A stretch of DNA of 64,000 nucleotides from Caulobacter sp. BP25 (GCF_002737755.1 NZ_PEGH01000012.1:62001-126000), one strand, 5' to 3'; shown: positions 33,149-42,792, counted from the stretch's first letter. The notes: generated by a model not told the origin, from the letters alone. Numbers and translations are program-made.

Positions 33149-34666
33149 CTATTCGTCCGACGGAATATTCCGCGCCTGGGCGAAGTAGTGGTCCTTGGCC
33201 AGGTTGCCGAAGCGGGTGGTGTCGCTGTTGAACGACAGGCGCACGGTGCCGATCGGGCCGTGACGCTGCTTGGCGATGATGACTTCGGCCAGGCCCTGCA
33301 GGCGGTCCATCTCTTCCTGCCAGGTCAGGTGCTCGGGCGTGCCTTCGCGCGGCTCGGCGCGGCCCACATAGTAGGCCTCGCGATACACGAACCAGACCAT
33401 GTCGGCGTCCTGCTCGATCGAGCCCGATTCCCGAAGGTCGGAGAGCTGGGGCCGCTTGTCGTCGCGGGCTTCCACCTGACGCGACAGCTGCGACAGGGCG
33501 ATGACGGGGCAGGCCAGTTCCTTGGCCAGGGCCTTCAGGCCCATGGTGATCTGGCTGACTTCCTGCACCCGGTTGGCGTTTGCGCCGAGATCCGAGCCGG
33601 TGACCAGCTGCAGGTAGTCGACGACGACCAGGTCCAGGCCGACTTGGCGCTTCAAGCGTCGGGCGCGAGCGGTCAGCTTGGCGATCGAGATGCCACCGGT
33701 GGCGTCGATATAGAGCGGCGCTTCTTGCAGCTCCATGGCCGCGTCGCGGACCCGACCAAATTCGGAGGCGTCGATCTCACCCTTGCGGAGCCGGTCGCCC
33801 GACACGCCCGAGGCGTCAGCCAGCATACGCAGGGCCAGCTGCTCGGCGCTCATTTCCAGCGAGTAGAAGGCCACGACGCCGCCCTGGACGGTCTTCTTGG
33901 TTCCGTCCGGCTGGATTTCGTAGGCGTACTTCTTGGCGATGTTGAAGGCGATGTTGGTCGCCAGCGCCGTCTTACCCATCGAGGGACGGCCGGCCAGCAC
34001 CACAAGGTCGGAGGGATGTAGGCCGCCGATCTTCTGGTCGAGGTCGATCAGGTCGGTGGCGACGCCCGACATGCCGCCGTCGCGGCTATAGGCCTCGGCG
34101 GTCATCTCGACCGCGCCGCGCAAGGCGTCGCCGAACGAGACGAAGCCAGAGGAGGCCGTACCACTTTCGGCTAGGGTGTAGAGGCTCTGTTCAGCCGCCT
34201 CGATCTGGTCGCGGGCGGCGCGCTTCTCATCATTGCCGCCTTGAGCGGCCGTGGCGATGTCGCCGCCGATGCGGATCAACTCGCGACGCAGGGACAGGTC
34301 GAAGATCACCCGTGCGTAGTCGCCGGCATTGGCCGCTGGCGGGGCGCGGTCGACCAGGTCGGCCAGGTAGCGCAGGCCGCCCAGCTCCTGGAACGCCGGG
34401 TCGTTCTTGAACTCGTCGGCGAGCAGGATCGGTTCGGCCAGCTGGCCTTTGCGGACGTGGGTCTCGATGGCCTGGAACAGGCGCTGGTGGAAGGGCTCGT
34501 AGAAGCAGCGCGCCTGCAGGCTGTCGGTCAGCCGCTCGTAGGCGGCGTTGTCGTAGAGCAGGACGCCGAGCAGAGCCTGCTCGGCTTCCATGTTGTGCGG
34601 CGCCACGTTGATCGTGGGCTCTTCGGTCGGCGGGCGCAGGTCGAGCGCGGGTACCAGGGACATCAT
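33149..34666 (-). CDS. dnaB: Replicative DNA helicase DnaB
   Basis: 505 residues. An N-terminal helical domain (about 15-120, PHNMEAEQALLGVLLYDNAAY) joins a RecA-like motor: Walker A GRPSMGKTAL, then FYSLEMSAEQLALRML, DLVVVDYLQLV (Walker B) and a C-terminal IIAKQRHGPIGTVRLSFN. DnaB unwinds the chromosome fork as a hexamer and is loaded by DnaC-like or DciA-type proteins. No intein is present. Two ATG codons follow each other at the start; the first is kept. The only gene nearby on the same strand with a related role is radA, a DnaB-like helicase. Confidence 0.97.
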   Translation of the reverse strand: MMSLVPALDLRPPTEEPTINVAPHNMEAEQALLGVLLYDNAAYERLTDSLQARCFYEPFHQRLFQAIETHVRKGQLAEPILLADEFKNDPAFQELGGLRYLADLVDRAPPAANAGDYARVIFDLSLRRELIRIGGDIATAAQGGNDEKRAARDQIEAAEQSLYTLAESGTASSGFVSFGDALRGAVEMTAEAYSRDGGMSGVATDLIDLDQKIGGLHPSDLVVLAGRPSMGKTALATNIAFNIAKKYAYEIQPDGTKKTVQGGVVAFYSLEMSAEQLALRMLADASGVSGDRLRKGEIDASEFGRVRDAAMELQEAPLYIDATGGISIAKLTARARRLKRQVGLDLVVVDYLQLVTGSDLGANANRVQEVSQITMGLKALAKELACPVIALSQLSRQVEARDDKRPQLSDLRESGSIEQDADMVWFVYREAYYVGRAEPREGTPEHLTWQEEMDRLQGLAEVIIAKQRHGPIGTVRLSFNSDTTRFGNLAKDHYFAQARNIPSDE

Positions 34667-34874
34667 CGGAAGTTAACGCGATGCGGGTTTCGACGCGCGG
34701 GGGGAGTTGGCCCCGCGAGTCAGATGAACGGGGATATTCTGTGTATGTTCTGACCTATGGATCGTGCAAGAGCACGGGCTTGGGCAGGCGTCCGTTCCTG
34801 ACGTGAGACCAAAGAGAATGGGCGCGAAGATCGCTCTCCGCGCCTATCCGGTTGTGTCCTGGTCTAGCCCTGGA
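34667..34874. other. 208-bp intergenic region between receptor and dnaB
   Basis: It must hold the dnaB promoter and the receptor's terminator. On the minus strand, GGCGCG/CGCGCC arms (34821-34826 and 34839-34844) form a hairpin followed by CATTCTCTTT, a weak terminator candidate for the TonB-dependent receptor. No further gene is seen. Confidence 0.3.
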
Positions 34875-37280
34875 TCACCAGTTGTAGGCGAGGCGCGTAT
34901 AGAGGAACCGTCCGTTGAACCCGAAGGGCGAGAAGCCGGAGAAGGCCGTCACGCCAGTGGTGTTCACCGCCGCGGGCGCCTTGTTTGGATAGGTGTCGAA
35001 CAGGTTGTTCACGCCCACCGCCCAGGTGATGTTCTGAGCGAAGGCATAGCGGCCTTCCAGATCCCAGACCGACTTGGCGCCAGTGCGGTAGTCCAGCGCC
35101 TGGTTTGAGTTCGGGACCAGCACCGAGCCGTAGTAGGCGCCCTTGAGGGTCGCGCTGAACGGGCCTCTGGACCAATCGCTTGACGCCACGAATTTCTTAT
35201 CGGGCGTGCCTTCCTCGAAGATCGCGACATTGACGCGCGAGAACAGGGCCGGCGGGACGGGCAGGGACGAGAGCGTGCTGGTGGTTGGCACGCGCTTGAC
35301 CTTGGTGTCGTTGAAGTTCGCCGCCAGGGTGAAATCGAACCGGCCGGCGGCTTCGCTGTCCAGGCGGTAGCGGCCCACGACGTCCACACCCTTGGTGCGG
35401 GTGTCGACGCCGTTGATGAAGAACCGCGCCGTAGTCACGCCGAAGGGCTGCAGCAGCGTGTAGATCGCTCTCTGCGTGGCTGTCCCCGTGGCCGAGCCCT
35501 GGATGTTCTCCGAGAGCACGATCCGGTTGTCGATGTCGATCTGGTAGGCGTCCACCGTCAGCTCGAACGGGCCTTTGTGGAAAACCGCGCCGAACGAGTA
35601 GTTCTTGGACTTCTCTGGCTCCAGCGCCTTGGCCCCAAGGGCGGCGGCCGTGGCGCTGGTGGCGGGGAAGGTGCCGACATCCACCGCCGCGCCGCCGATG
35701 ATGTTGATCGAGGTGGTGGTGAAGTACTGCTGTTGCAGCGCCGGGGCGCGGAAGCCTGACGAATAGGCCCCACGGATGGCGAAACTGTCTGTCAGGTCAT
35801 AGCGCGCGGCGATCTTGCCGGTCGTGGTCGAACCGAAGTCCGAGTAGTCCTCGTAACGGACCGCCAGGGCCACATCCAGCTTGTCGGTGATCTGGTTGTC
35901 GAGGTCGGCGTACAGGCTGGTGGCGTTGCGGCTGACGTCCACTTCGTTGGACGGTCGGAAGCCAGGGAAGCCTTGCGCGCCAGCGCCCCTGCCGTTGCCG
36001 CCGTTGACCCATGAAGCTGTCTCGCCGGCGCGGATCTTGTAGCTCTCGTCACGATACTCGACGCCGAACGCCAGGGTGCTGGGCTCGGCGAAGTTGAACA
36101 GCTCAAGCGGTCGGGTGAAGTCGAGGTTCGCCACCCATTGACCGTACCGCATCGACCCGTCCTTGAACGAGGTCGGCGATGTCGGGCCGAGCGACGCGTT
36201 CAGCGAGTTGATGGTGCCGTAGGCGACCTTGTTGGCGCCGTAGTTCACCCCGGCGTCGACCGTGAAGCCGGCCACCTCGCCCTTGGCGCCGAAGGCCAGG
36301 TTGTAGTCGTCGATGTCGGTGGTGATTTTCGGGACGTAACCGTTCGGATAGACCGAGATATAGTTGTTGGCGTTGTCGGCCAGGCGCGGGAAGGCGGCGC
36401 TTTCACCCTTGCGGTTCTGATAGCCGGCCAGGCCATAGAGCTTCCAGGTCTCGTTCAGCGGCACGCCAAAGTTGGCGTAGACCGTCTTGGTCTCGACCTG
36501 AGGGTCGCCGAAGATCCCGGTGACCTTGTTGGGTGTGACGCGCGGGTCGAGGTCGGCGCGGTTGGTCGGGTTGCGGTATGAGTACTCGCCGGTCAGCGTC
36601 AGGAAGCCGTCGTTGGGCAGGGAAAAGCCCTGCCAGACCGAGGCGCTGTAGACCGGGCCGTCGTTGGCCTTGCGACCGTCGGGATCGCGAGTGGTCTTCA
36701 CCTTGGTGTTGTAGACGCCATAGCTGGCGCTCGCCCCGCCGCCGCTGCTGGCCTCGCGCAGGCGCAGGTTGATCACGCCGGCGATGGCGTCCGAGCCGTA
36801 CTGGGCCGCCGCGCCTTCACGCAGAATTTCTACGCTCGACAGCGCCGCCGTGGGGATGGTGTTCAGGTCGAACGGGGCAGAGCCTCGGCCGATCGAGCCG
36901 TTGATGTTCACGAGCGCCGAGGTGTGGGCGCGGCGGCCGTTCAGCAGCACCAGGGTCTGGTCGGGCGCAAGGCCGCGCAGCGTGGCCGGGCGCACCGAGT
37001 CGGTGCCGTCGGTCACGGCCGGGCGCGGGAAACCGATCGACGGCGCCAAGTTGGCCAGCGCTTGGGCTAGTTCGGGCGTGCCCTGTCGGGTCAGCGCCTT
37101 GCTGTCGACGACGTCGACGGGCGAGATGGTGTCGAGGCGTGAGCGCGCGACGCGCGAACCGGTGACGACGATCTGCTCGATCGTCGTGTCATCGGCCGCC
37201 GGTGGGGCGGTCTGGGCTTGGGCGGTGGCGGAGAAGGCCGTCAGCGAGGCGGCGGCCAGCAGCAAGGCTCTGTAACGCAT
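34875..37280 (-). CDS. TonB-dependent outer membrane receptor
   Basis: 801 residues. Sec signal (MRYRALLLAAASLTAFSATAQA), then TonB box EQIVVTGSR. The plug domain (about 45-165) has TLRGLAPDQTLVLLNGRR and SVEILREGAAAQYGSDAIAGVINL. The rest is a 22-strand barrel that ends YTRLAYNW with a C-terminal aromatic as needed for BAM recognition. It is the SusC-free type found in large numbers in Caulobacter; the transported substrate is unknown, and no partner genes adjoin it. ATG 37280 with AGGGGA upstream is preferred; the longer frame to 37397 lacks a signal peptide at its start. Confidence 0.94.
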   Translation of the reverse strand: MRYRALLLAAASLTAFSATAQAQTAPPAADDTTIEQIVVTGSRVARSRLDTISPVDVVDSKALTRQGTPELAQALANLAPSIGFPRPAVTDGTDSVRPATLRGLAPDQTLVLLNGRRAHTSALVNINGSIGRGSAPFDLNTIPTAALSSVEILREGAAAQYGSDAIAGVINLRLREASSGGGASASYGVYNTKVKTTRDPDGRKANDGPVYSASVWQGFSLPNDGFLTLTGEYSYRNPTNRADLDPRVTPNKVTGIFGDPQVETKTVYANFGVPLNETWKLYGLAGYQNRKGESAAFPRLADNANNYISVYPNGYVPKITTDIDDYNLAFGAKGEVAGFTVDAGVNYGANKVAYGTINSLNASLGPTSPTSFKDGSMRYGQWVANLDFTRPLELFNFAEPSTLAFGVEYRDESYKIRAGETASWVNGGNGRGAGAQGFPGFRPSNEVDVSRNATSLYADLDNQITDKLDVALAVRYEDYSDFGSTTTGKIAARYDLTDSFAIRGAYSSGFRAPALQQQYFTTTSINIIGGAAVDVGTFPATSATAAALGAKALEPEKSKNYSFGAVFHKGPFELTVDAYQIDIDNRIVLSENIQGSATGTATQRAIYTLLQPFGVTTARFFINGVDTRTKGVDVVGRYRLDSEAAGRFDFTLAANFNDTKVKRVPTTSTLSSLPVPPALFSRVNVAIFEEGTPDKKFVASSDWSRGPFSATLKGAYYGSVLVPNSNQALDYRTGAKSVWDLEGRYAFAQNITWAVGVNNLFDTYPNKAPAAVNTTGVTAFSGFSPFGFNGRFLYTRLAYNW

Positions 37281-37415
37281 GAGAAATCCCCTCTCGTGGC
37301 CGGGGCGCGGACATGCGTCCATACGCCCCGAGGCGGGGGTCTTGATCGCCCCCTCATCGAACATGGGATTTCGATCGGTTGCACACAAGCTGAGCATTTC
37401 TACGCGATGGCACAG

Positions 37416-37445
37416 AAAAAAACGGCGCGGATTGCTCCGCGCCGT
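37416..37445 (-). terminator. Rho-independent terminator of the rpsF-rpsR-rplI operon
   Basis: On the minus strand a perfect 10-bp stem (ACGGCGCGGA / TCCGCGCCGT) with a 4-base loop is followed by seven Ts. It lies 30 bases after the rplI stop codon and before the TonB-dependent receptor, so it separates the two transcripts. Confidence 0.93.
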
Positions 37446-37476
37446 TCTCTTGAAACGCTCAGAACCCTGACGGGTC

Positions 37477-38061
37477 TTAGGCTTCGTAGTGGTCGCCTTC
37501 GAACGAGCCGGCGCCGCCTTCCGCCATGTCTTGGGCGGCTTCGGCTTCGGCCGCGCGATCTTCCTCGAACTGCGAGTTGATCACGTTTTCGCCGCGCGCT
37601 TGGCGCTCGGCTTCGTCGGCGCTGCGCGCGATGTTGAGGGTGACCGTGATGGTCACTTCAGCGTGCAGCTTCACCTTCACTTCGTGGACGCCGAGCGTCT
37701 TGATCGGCTTGTCCAGCACGACCATCGAGCGGTCGACCTTGCCGCCTTCGGCGCGGATGGCGTCAGCCACGTCGCGACCGGCGACCGAACCGTACAGCTG
37801 GCCGCTTTCGCCAGCCTGACGGATCAGGACGTATTGCGTGCCGTCCAGCGACTCGCCGTTCTTTTCGGCGGATTCGCGGTTCTTGACGTTGCGGGCCTCG
37901 ATCTCGGCGCGTTGCGCTTCGAAGGTGGCTTCGTTGGCCTTGGTGGCGCGCAGGGCCTTGTGGCGCGGCAGCAGGAAGTTACGGGCGAAGCCGTCCTTCA
38001 CGGTGACCACGTCGCCGAGGACGCCGGTGCCTTCAACGCGTTCGAGCAGAATGACTTTCAT
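37477..38061 (-). CDS. rplI: 50S ribosomal protein L9
   Basis: 194 residues. The N-terminal domain [32 protein letters not shown] contains the L9 signature, then a long connecting helix and a C-terminal rRNA-binding domain ([14 protein letters not shown] to [12 protein letters not shown]). It is longer than E. coli L9 (149) because of an acidic tail ([20 protein letters not shown]). L9 helps hold mRNA-tRNA register. It follows rpsR by 13 bases and is the last gene before the terminator. Confidence 0.97.
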   Translation of the reverse strand: MKVILLERVEGTGVLGDVVTVKDGFARNFLLPRHKALRATKANEATFEAQRAEIEARNVKNRESAEKNGESLDGTQYVLIRQAGESGQLYGSVAGRDVADAIRAEGGKVDRSMVVLDKPIKTLGVHEVKVKLHAEVTITVTLNIARSADEAERQARGENVINSQFEEDRAAEAEAAQDMAEGGAGSFEGDHYEA

Positions 38062-38074
38062 CGTGGCGTCTCCC

Positions 38075-38353
38075 TTACTTCACGACGTAGGGGAGCAGAG
38101 CCAGGAAGCGGGCGCGCTTGATGGCCTTGGCCAGTTCGCGTTGCTTCTTGGCCGACACCGCGGTGATGCGCGACGGCACGATCTTGCCGCGTTCGGAGAC
38201 GTAGCGCTGCAGCAGCTTCACGTCCTTGTAGTCGATCTTCGGCGCGTTGGCGCCCGAGAACGGGCACACCTTGCGGCGACGGAAGAACGGACGGCGGGCG
38301 CCGCCAGCGGCGGCGGCCGGAGCGCCGGCTTCGGGAGCAGTCGTATCGGTCAT
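38075..38353 (-). CDS. rpsR: 30S ribosomal protein S18
   Basis: 92 residues. The core [36 protein letters not shown] matches S18, followed by [27 protein letters not shown]. It has an N-terminal Ala/Gly extension of about 22 residues ([15 protein letters not shown]) compared with E. coli S18 (75). S18 forms a heterodimer with S6 in the 30S platform; rpsF is directly upstream by 15 bases. Confidence 0.97.
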
Positions 38354-38368
38354 GATCTTCAGTCTCCC

Positions 38369-38749
38369 TTACGCTTGCGCCTGAGCGCCGAAGTCGTCGC
38401 GGGGACGCTCCGGACGGTCACCACGGTCGCGACGCGCCAGAACCGGCGAAAGCTCCAGGTCCAGCTCTTCCACGCGGATGGTCATGAAGCGCAGCACATC
38501 TTCGTTGATGAGCAGCTGGCGCTCCATTTCCTTCACGGCCGGCGCCGGGGCGTCGATCGCGAGCAGGGAGTAGTGACCCTTGCGGTTCTTCTTGATGCGG
38601 TAGGTGAGGTTACGCAGGCCCCAGTACTCGATCTTGGCGATGTGACCGCCATTTTCTTCGATGAGGGCTTTGAGTTGCTCGTTCAGAGCTTCGGCCTGTT
38701 GCGGCGAGATGTCCTGCCGCGCGATGACCACGTGTTCGTAGAACGCCAT
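38369..38749 (-). CDS. rpsF: 30S ribosomal protein S6
   Basis: 126 residues. [44 protein letters not shown] and [14 protein letters not shown] are family motifs; the ferredoxin-like fold ends at about residue 98 and a charged Arg/Asp-rich tail follows. ATG 38749 is preceded by AGAAGGAAAAC. The first in-frame codon at 38914 is not supported. It heads the rpsF-rpsR-rplI operon. Confidence 0.97.
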   Translation of the reverse strand: MAFYEHVVIARQDISPQQAEALNEQLKALIEENGGHIAKIEYWGLRNLTYRIKKNRKGHYSLLAIDAPAPAVKEMERQLLINEDVLRFMTIRVEELDLELSPVLARRDRGDRPERPRDDFGAQAQA

Positions 38750-38872
38750 GTTTTCCTTCTTCCGTTGTGGAAGGCGGCGCGGACGACGACGGAAGTCCGT
38801 CGACCACGATGGATCCGACACGCCGAGCGGGGAGACCCCGGTCCCGGATGGGTGCGTGCAAGACCGCCTTCC
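38750..38872 (-). promoter_or_regulatory. rpsF leader with long-range stem
   Basis: In the leader, GGAAGGCGG (minus-strand sense, plus arm 38864-38872) can pair with CCGCCTTCC (plus arm 38769-38777), enclosing smaller hairpins with the palindromic GGACTTCC region. S6:S18 autoregulatory RNA motifs occur in rpsF leaders of many bacteria. Whether this is that motif is not settled from reading alone. Confidence 0.35.
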
Positions 38873-38986
38873 GTGAGAACGCGCGCTACTACAGGAGATA
38901 GGGCTGAAAGGCAAGGAAGCTTTGGCTCTTGTCCGTCTAGGTCGAGCCGTTCCAGGCTGAGCGCGGACACGGGGAGTCTTTAAGTC

Positions 38987-39511
38987 GTGCGGATCGTGAG
39001 TCTTGTTGTTCTCTGCGTTGGATTGACGGTCGGCGGGCTGGCCGAGGCGAAGGTTCAGGCCAGCGCCGCCGCGCCCTCCGCCGAGGCGATGGCGCTGACG
39101 CGTCGTTACATCGCCGCCATGCGCATGGAGCAGAGCATGAAGCCGATGATGCTCTCGATGGTCGACGCCATGATCGAGCAGCAGGCGCAGCGCTATCCCA
39201 ACTTGAACGACGATCAGCGCAAGCGATTGGCAGGCGCCGTCATGGCTGCGGTCGAGGACGTCTACAACAACGGTCTGATGGCCCGGATCGCCGACAAGAT
39301 GGCTCCGGGCATGGCCACGGTCTATTCGGTCGACGAGTTGAAGGCGCTGGTGGCTTTCTATGAAAGTCCGATAGGGCAGGGGATTATCGAAAAGATGCCG
39401 GCCTTGGGCCAGATTAGCGGTCGGGCCATCATGGAGCTGCTGCCGGAAATGCAGAATGATCTCCAGTCGCGCATCGTGAAGAATGTCGAAGCCCTGAATC
39501 TCGGAAAATAG
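38987..39511 (+). CDS. DUF2059 family secreted protein
   Basis: 174 residues. Signal peptide (about 1-21, ending AEA), then a helical domain with [23 protein letters not shown] and [26 protein letters not shown], the DUF2059 signature. The family is periplasmic and of unknown function. GTG 38987 is ten bases after GGGGAG. It diverges from the rpsF operon and precedes the next secreted protein by 55 bp. Confidence 0.87.
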   Translation: MRIVSLVVLCVGLTVGGLAEAKVQASAAAPSAEAMALTRRYIAAMRMEQSMKPMMLSMVDAMIEQQAQRYPNLNDDQRKRLAGAVMAAVEDVYNNGLMARIADKMAPGMATVYSVDELKALVAFYESPIGQGIIEKMPALGQISGRAIMELLPEMQNDLQSRIVKNVEALNLGK

Positions 39512-39566
39512 TCGTTCGCGGTGACTCCGGACTTGTCTCGTCGGGATCCTATGCTACGCAGATCGC

Positions 39567-40226
39567 ATGAAAGGCTTGGCTGTCATTTCATTCGGAGCTG
39601 CGGCGCTCGCCTTTGGTGGCCCGGCCTGCGCCGAACTGATTCAAAAGCCCGCCATGTCGGTCTCGGCCCGGGATGGGCGGTTTGCCGGCTATTCGGCCGC
39701 CCTGCCGCTGGACCTGTCTACGGACAGCGAAAAGGTTGCTCTGACGGTCAAGTCCTCGGGCATGCTTGAGAACCCGACCTACGATTTCGACCTGAACCTG
39801 AGCCAGAAGCCAGATGAACGCCGGATCGGTCAGCGTTCGTTGGCCCTGGGCGCGTCTTGGAACCAGGACGAGGCTCGCCTCCGCTCGTCCATGTCGAAGA
39901 TGTTCGGTTTCGGCCTGCTGCCGCGCGCCAACTATGTCAGCGTGTCGATGGACATGGACGCCAGCCAGGCGATCGCCGTGCCCAGCAGAATCCCCGTGAC
40001 GCGCGCCAACATCCGTTCTTCCCTGACCCTTGACGGCAAGCCGATCGGCTCGATCGCCTTTGGCGGCGGCTCGGCCGGGGAAGAGGGCGTGGATTTGTCT
40101 CTCACGCGCCCCTTTGATATCCCGGCCGAGTTCACGGTCAGCCTGCGCGGCGTCAACACCGACCGTGAGCAATGGCGGCTGCAGGACGCCCGCGCCATGG
40201 TCAAGCTGGTGAAGGCGAACTGGTAG
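39567..40226 (+). CDS. Secreted protein of unknown function
   Basis: 219 residues. A signal peptide (MKGLAVISFGAAALAFGGPACA) is followed by an all-beta-looking protein with alternating polar/hydrophobic stretches (SEKVALTVKSSGM, TYDFDLNLSQ, ANYVSVSMDMDAS). I do not recognise a family. It follows the DUF2059 gene on the same strand and converges with the sterol-desaturase-like gene, overlapping it by 26 bases at the 3' ends. Codon use looks like that of its neighbours, so transfer is not indicated. Confidence 0.75.
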   Translation: MKGLAVISFGAAALAFGGPACAELIQKPAMSVSARDGRFAGYSAALPLDLSTDSEKVALTVKSSGMLENPTYDFDLNLSQKPDERRIGQRSLALGASWNQDEARLRSSMSKMFGFGLLPRANYVSVSMDMDASQAIAVPSRIPVTRANIRSSLTLDGKPIGSIAFGGGSAGEEGVDLSLTRPFDIPAEFTVSLRGVNTDREQWRLQDARAMVKLVKANW

Positions 40227-41010
40227 CCTTCCGTTGGCGGTCCTTGCGGGCCGTGGCCTCGGAAAAGCGCTTCAGATAGTCCGGGTGCTCGGTGCCCATA
40301 AGCTTGTCCCACCAAGTGAAATAGAGCCCATAGTTCCAGCCGGCCTGGGCGTGATGCAGATCGTGATGCGTCACGGTCGTCAGCCAGGGGATCAGCGGCC
40401 GGCCGTCCTTACGGGCGGGGAAAAGCTCGTATCCCGAGTGACCGATCGTGTTGCGGACGATCTGGTGCAGCATGAACAGGCCAATCACCGGCCACTGGGT
40501 CGGGACCAGGATCATCCATAGCGGCACGAAGACGCCGTTGATGAAGGCCTCGCCCAGGTCGAAGCTATAGGCCGTGAACGGCGAGGGATTGTTCGACCGG
40601 TGATGCTGCCGGTGGAAGCGCCGGAACAGGCGGCGGTCGTGGATCAGCCTGTGGGTCCAGTAGAACCAGGCGTCGTGGGCGATGATCATCAGGACAAGGC
40701 TGGTCCAGAACCAGGCGGGGCCCCAGCTCTTGGCGATGTAGGGGCCCGGTAGCAGACCCGCTCGGAACAGTCCGAACGTCAGCAGGCCGAGCGTTGAGAA
40801 GATCATTATGGACCGGATCGAGACCGCGAACTCGATCAGCAGCTGGCGCGCCGGCGGGCGGTTGTCGCGGATCTTGCGGTTGGCCAGGGGCGCGGCCAGC
40901 ATGACCCACAGGACCAGCCAGACGCCGACCGAGAAGATCACGTAGCGGGTCACGTCGACCTGCATGCCGCCCAGCCAGTTGCGGCCGAAGGCGAGAAGGG
41001 TGTCGGACAT
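40201..41010 (-). CDS. Sterol desaturase / fatty-acid hydroxylase family protein
   Basis: 269 residues. Four hydrophobic regions and the di-iron histidine motifs of the family: HRLIHD, HRQHHRS and VTHHDLHHA. Members insert or remove C-H bonds on membrane lipids (sterol C5 desaturase, carotene hydroxylase, alkylglycerol monooxygenase); bacterial substrates are mostly unknown. The C-terminal 25 residues are polar. It is convergent with and overlaps the secreted protein gene, and follows the membrane AraC regulator by 70 bp on the same strand. Confidence 0.9.
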   Translation of the reverse strand: MSDTLLAFGRNWLGGMQVDVTRYVIFSVGVWLVLWVMLAAPLANRKIRDNRPPARQLLIEFAVSIRSIMIFSTLGLLTFGLFRAGLLPGPYIAKSWGPAWFWTSLVLMIIAHDAWFYWTHRLIHDRRLFRRFHRQHHRSNNPSPFTAYSFDLGEAFINGVFVPLWMILVPTQWPVIGLFMLHQIVRNTIGHSGYELFPARKDGRPLIPWLTTVTHHDLHHAQAGWNYGLYFTWWDKLMGTEHPDYLKRFSEATARKDRQRKATSSPSPA

Positions 41011-41080
41011 CGAAAGCTCCTTGGCGATGGACCTCGCCAGGGAAGCGCCGCCCGCGCCGCCCGTCGCGCCGTTCGCGAAA

Positions 41081-42181
41081 TCAGGCTTGTTTGTCGGCTT
41101 TCGGCGCGGCTTGAGCGGTTTCGACCAGCCGCAGATGGGCGATGGGCGGCGTCGCCTGCTGGCGCCAGGCGGTCGGGGTCACGCCGACGGCGGCCCGGAA
41201 GGCGCGATTAAATGGCCCCAGCGAGCCGAAGCCGTGCTCATAGGCGATGGTCGAGACCGACTTCAGCGCTTGTTCCGGATCGGCCAAGGCGGCTTTGGCC
41301 GCCTCGATCCTTCGGCCGTTGACGTAGTCGGCGAAGTTGCGGTGACCCAGCGTGCCATTGATCAGCTTGCGCAGCCGATGCTCGGGCGCGCCGACCAGGG
41401 CCGCGAGACTGCCGATCGAGAGATCTTCCCCGCGCCAGACCTCGGTCTCGTCCATGGCCTTGTCCAGCCGCGCCAGGATCAGCCGGTCAGCGGGTGTGAG
41501 AGCGAGCGGCGTTTGGGCGGCCGTGTCAGTCGCGGGAACGATCTGGACCGCCACCAATTGCGGCTCAGCGCGAAGCAAGACCAGCGTCGTGGCAAGCGCC
41601 AGGATAGCCAGAAAAGCAGCCTGGATCAGTTCCATCGCGCCGCCGGGCAGGAAGACCAGCCAACGCATGTCCTTGGCCGCGATGATCAGTACGTAGCCGC
41701 AGGCGGCGGCGGCGAGTAGAGGTCGGAGCCGCCGCCTTTGCGGCACCAAGTCGCCGCGCCAGCCTCTCCAGGCGACGACAAGCACGTGTGCGACCATCAG
41801 CATCTGCATGGCGATATAGCCGCCCCAGATGGTCTCGCACCACGCCTTGGGCGCGACCTGGGCGGCGAGCCAGAACAGGAAGGCGATCCCGGGGCCCGCC
41901 AGTCGCCAGAGCGGCGGCTTGGGCGCGTCTTCCAGCAGATCCAGGGCGAACATCCAGAACAGCCCCGTTCCGACGACCGAGGCGGCCCAAAGGGGATCGA
42001 ATCTTCGGAGTTCAGGGCCCCAGCCCGAGGTGACGTGCGCGATAACGCCGAGAAAAAAGGCGGCCCCGAGCCAGCGGATGGGCGAGGGGCGTGGCGTTGC
42101 CAACAGAACAAGGCCGCTCGCGGCGAAGCCGCCGATGGCCACGCCGCGTATGATGGCTTCTGTCTGCGCGAGATCGGTCAT
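41081..42181 (-). CDS. Membrane-integrated AraC-family transcriptional regulator
   Basis: 366 residues. The N-terminal about 215 residues hold seven hydrophobic helices (for example GVAIGGFAASGLVLLATP, SVVGTGLFWMFALDLL and ILALATTLVLL). The C-terminal about 100 residues are an AraC-type helix-turn-helix: SLAALVGAPEHRLRKLING and VSTIAYEHGFGSLGPFNRAFRAAVGVTPTAWR. Such proteins are thought to sense a membrane or periplasmic signal and act on DNA from the membrane. The likely local target is the desaturase-like gene downstream or an unlinked gene. Confidence 0.9.
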   Translation of the reverse strand: MTDLAQTEAIIRGVAIGGFAASGLVLLATPRPSPIRWLGAAFFLGVIAHVTSGWGPELRRFDPLWAASVVGTGLFWMFALDLLEDAPKPPLWRLAGPGIAFLFWLAAQVAPKAWCETIWGGYIAMQMLMVAHVLVVAWRGWRGDLVPQRRRLRPLLAAAACGYVLIIAAKDMRWLVFLPGGAMELIQAAFLAILALATTLVLLRAEPQLVAVQIVPATDTAAQTPLALTPADRLILARLDKAMDETEVWRGEDLSIGSLAALVGAPEHRLRKLINGTLGHRNFADYVNGRRIEAAKAALADPEQALKSVSTIAYEHGFGSLGPFNRAFRAAVGVTPTAWRQQATPPIAHLRLVETAQAAPKADKQA

Positions 42182-42249
42182 GGCCGATCATGGCCGCCAG
42201 CGCGCGCGAGCTTCAACCCGCGCGGATGGCTGGAACCGGAAAAGGCTCG

Positions 42250-42792
42250 TTATTTCTTGGCCGCCTTGTAGGCCTTCACCGCGCCCATGGTCTGGGTCAC
42301 GTGGCCCATGAAGTTGCCGTCGGTGTAGGACAGCAGAATCTTGCCGTCCGGGGCGATGACGTAAGAGGTGCGGTTGGACCAGTCCGGCTTCACCGCCAGG
42401 GCGACGTCGTAGCTCTTGACCAAAGCCTTGTCGGCGGCGGCCACCGCGAACTTGTCGCGGCAGTGCTCCTTGGAGAAGTCCTTGATGCGGTCGACATTGC
42501 CAGCCGTGACGCCGATCACTGTGGCGCCTAGCTTCTCGAACTCGGGCGTCGCCTCGGCGAACTCGTGAGCCTCGGCGGTGCAGCCGGCGGTGTAGGCAGC
42601 TGGGAAGAAGTACAGCACCACGGGGCCCTTCTTGAGCGCCTTGGCCAGGTTGAAATCGAAGTCCTTGCCAGCCAATGCGGCCTTGGCGCTGAAGTCGGGG
42701 GCCTTGTCGCCGACCTTGAGAGCGGCCAGGGCGGGAGAAGTGGCGGCGAGCGTTAGGGCGGCCGCAGCGATACCAGCGAGCAGGCGAGACAT
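42250..42792 (-). CDS. Peroxiredoxin, AhpC/TSA (BCP/PrxQ-like), secreted
   Basis: 180 residues with a Sec signal (MSRLLAGIAAAALTLAATSPALA). The peroxidatic cysteine is C71 in the PxxxTxxC motif (PAAYTAGCTAEAHEF). A second cysteine (HCRDKF) may resolve the sulfenic acid. It probably detoxifies peroxides in the periplasm; most BCP/PrxQ enzymes are cytoplasmic, so the signal is notable. ATG 42792 has GGAG upstream; ATG 42828 is an alternative. It diverges from the truncated haemoglobin gene with 110 bp between. Confidence 0.92.
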   Translation of the reverse strand: MSRLLAGIAAAALTLAATSPALAALKVGDKAPDFSAKAALAGKDFDFNLAKALKKGPVVLYFFPAAYTAGCTAEAHEFAEATPEFEKLGATVIGVTAGNVDRIKDFSKEHCRDKFAVAAADKALVKSYDVALAVKPDWSNRTSYVIAPDGKILLSYTDGNFMGHVTQTMGAVKAYKAAKK

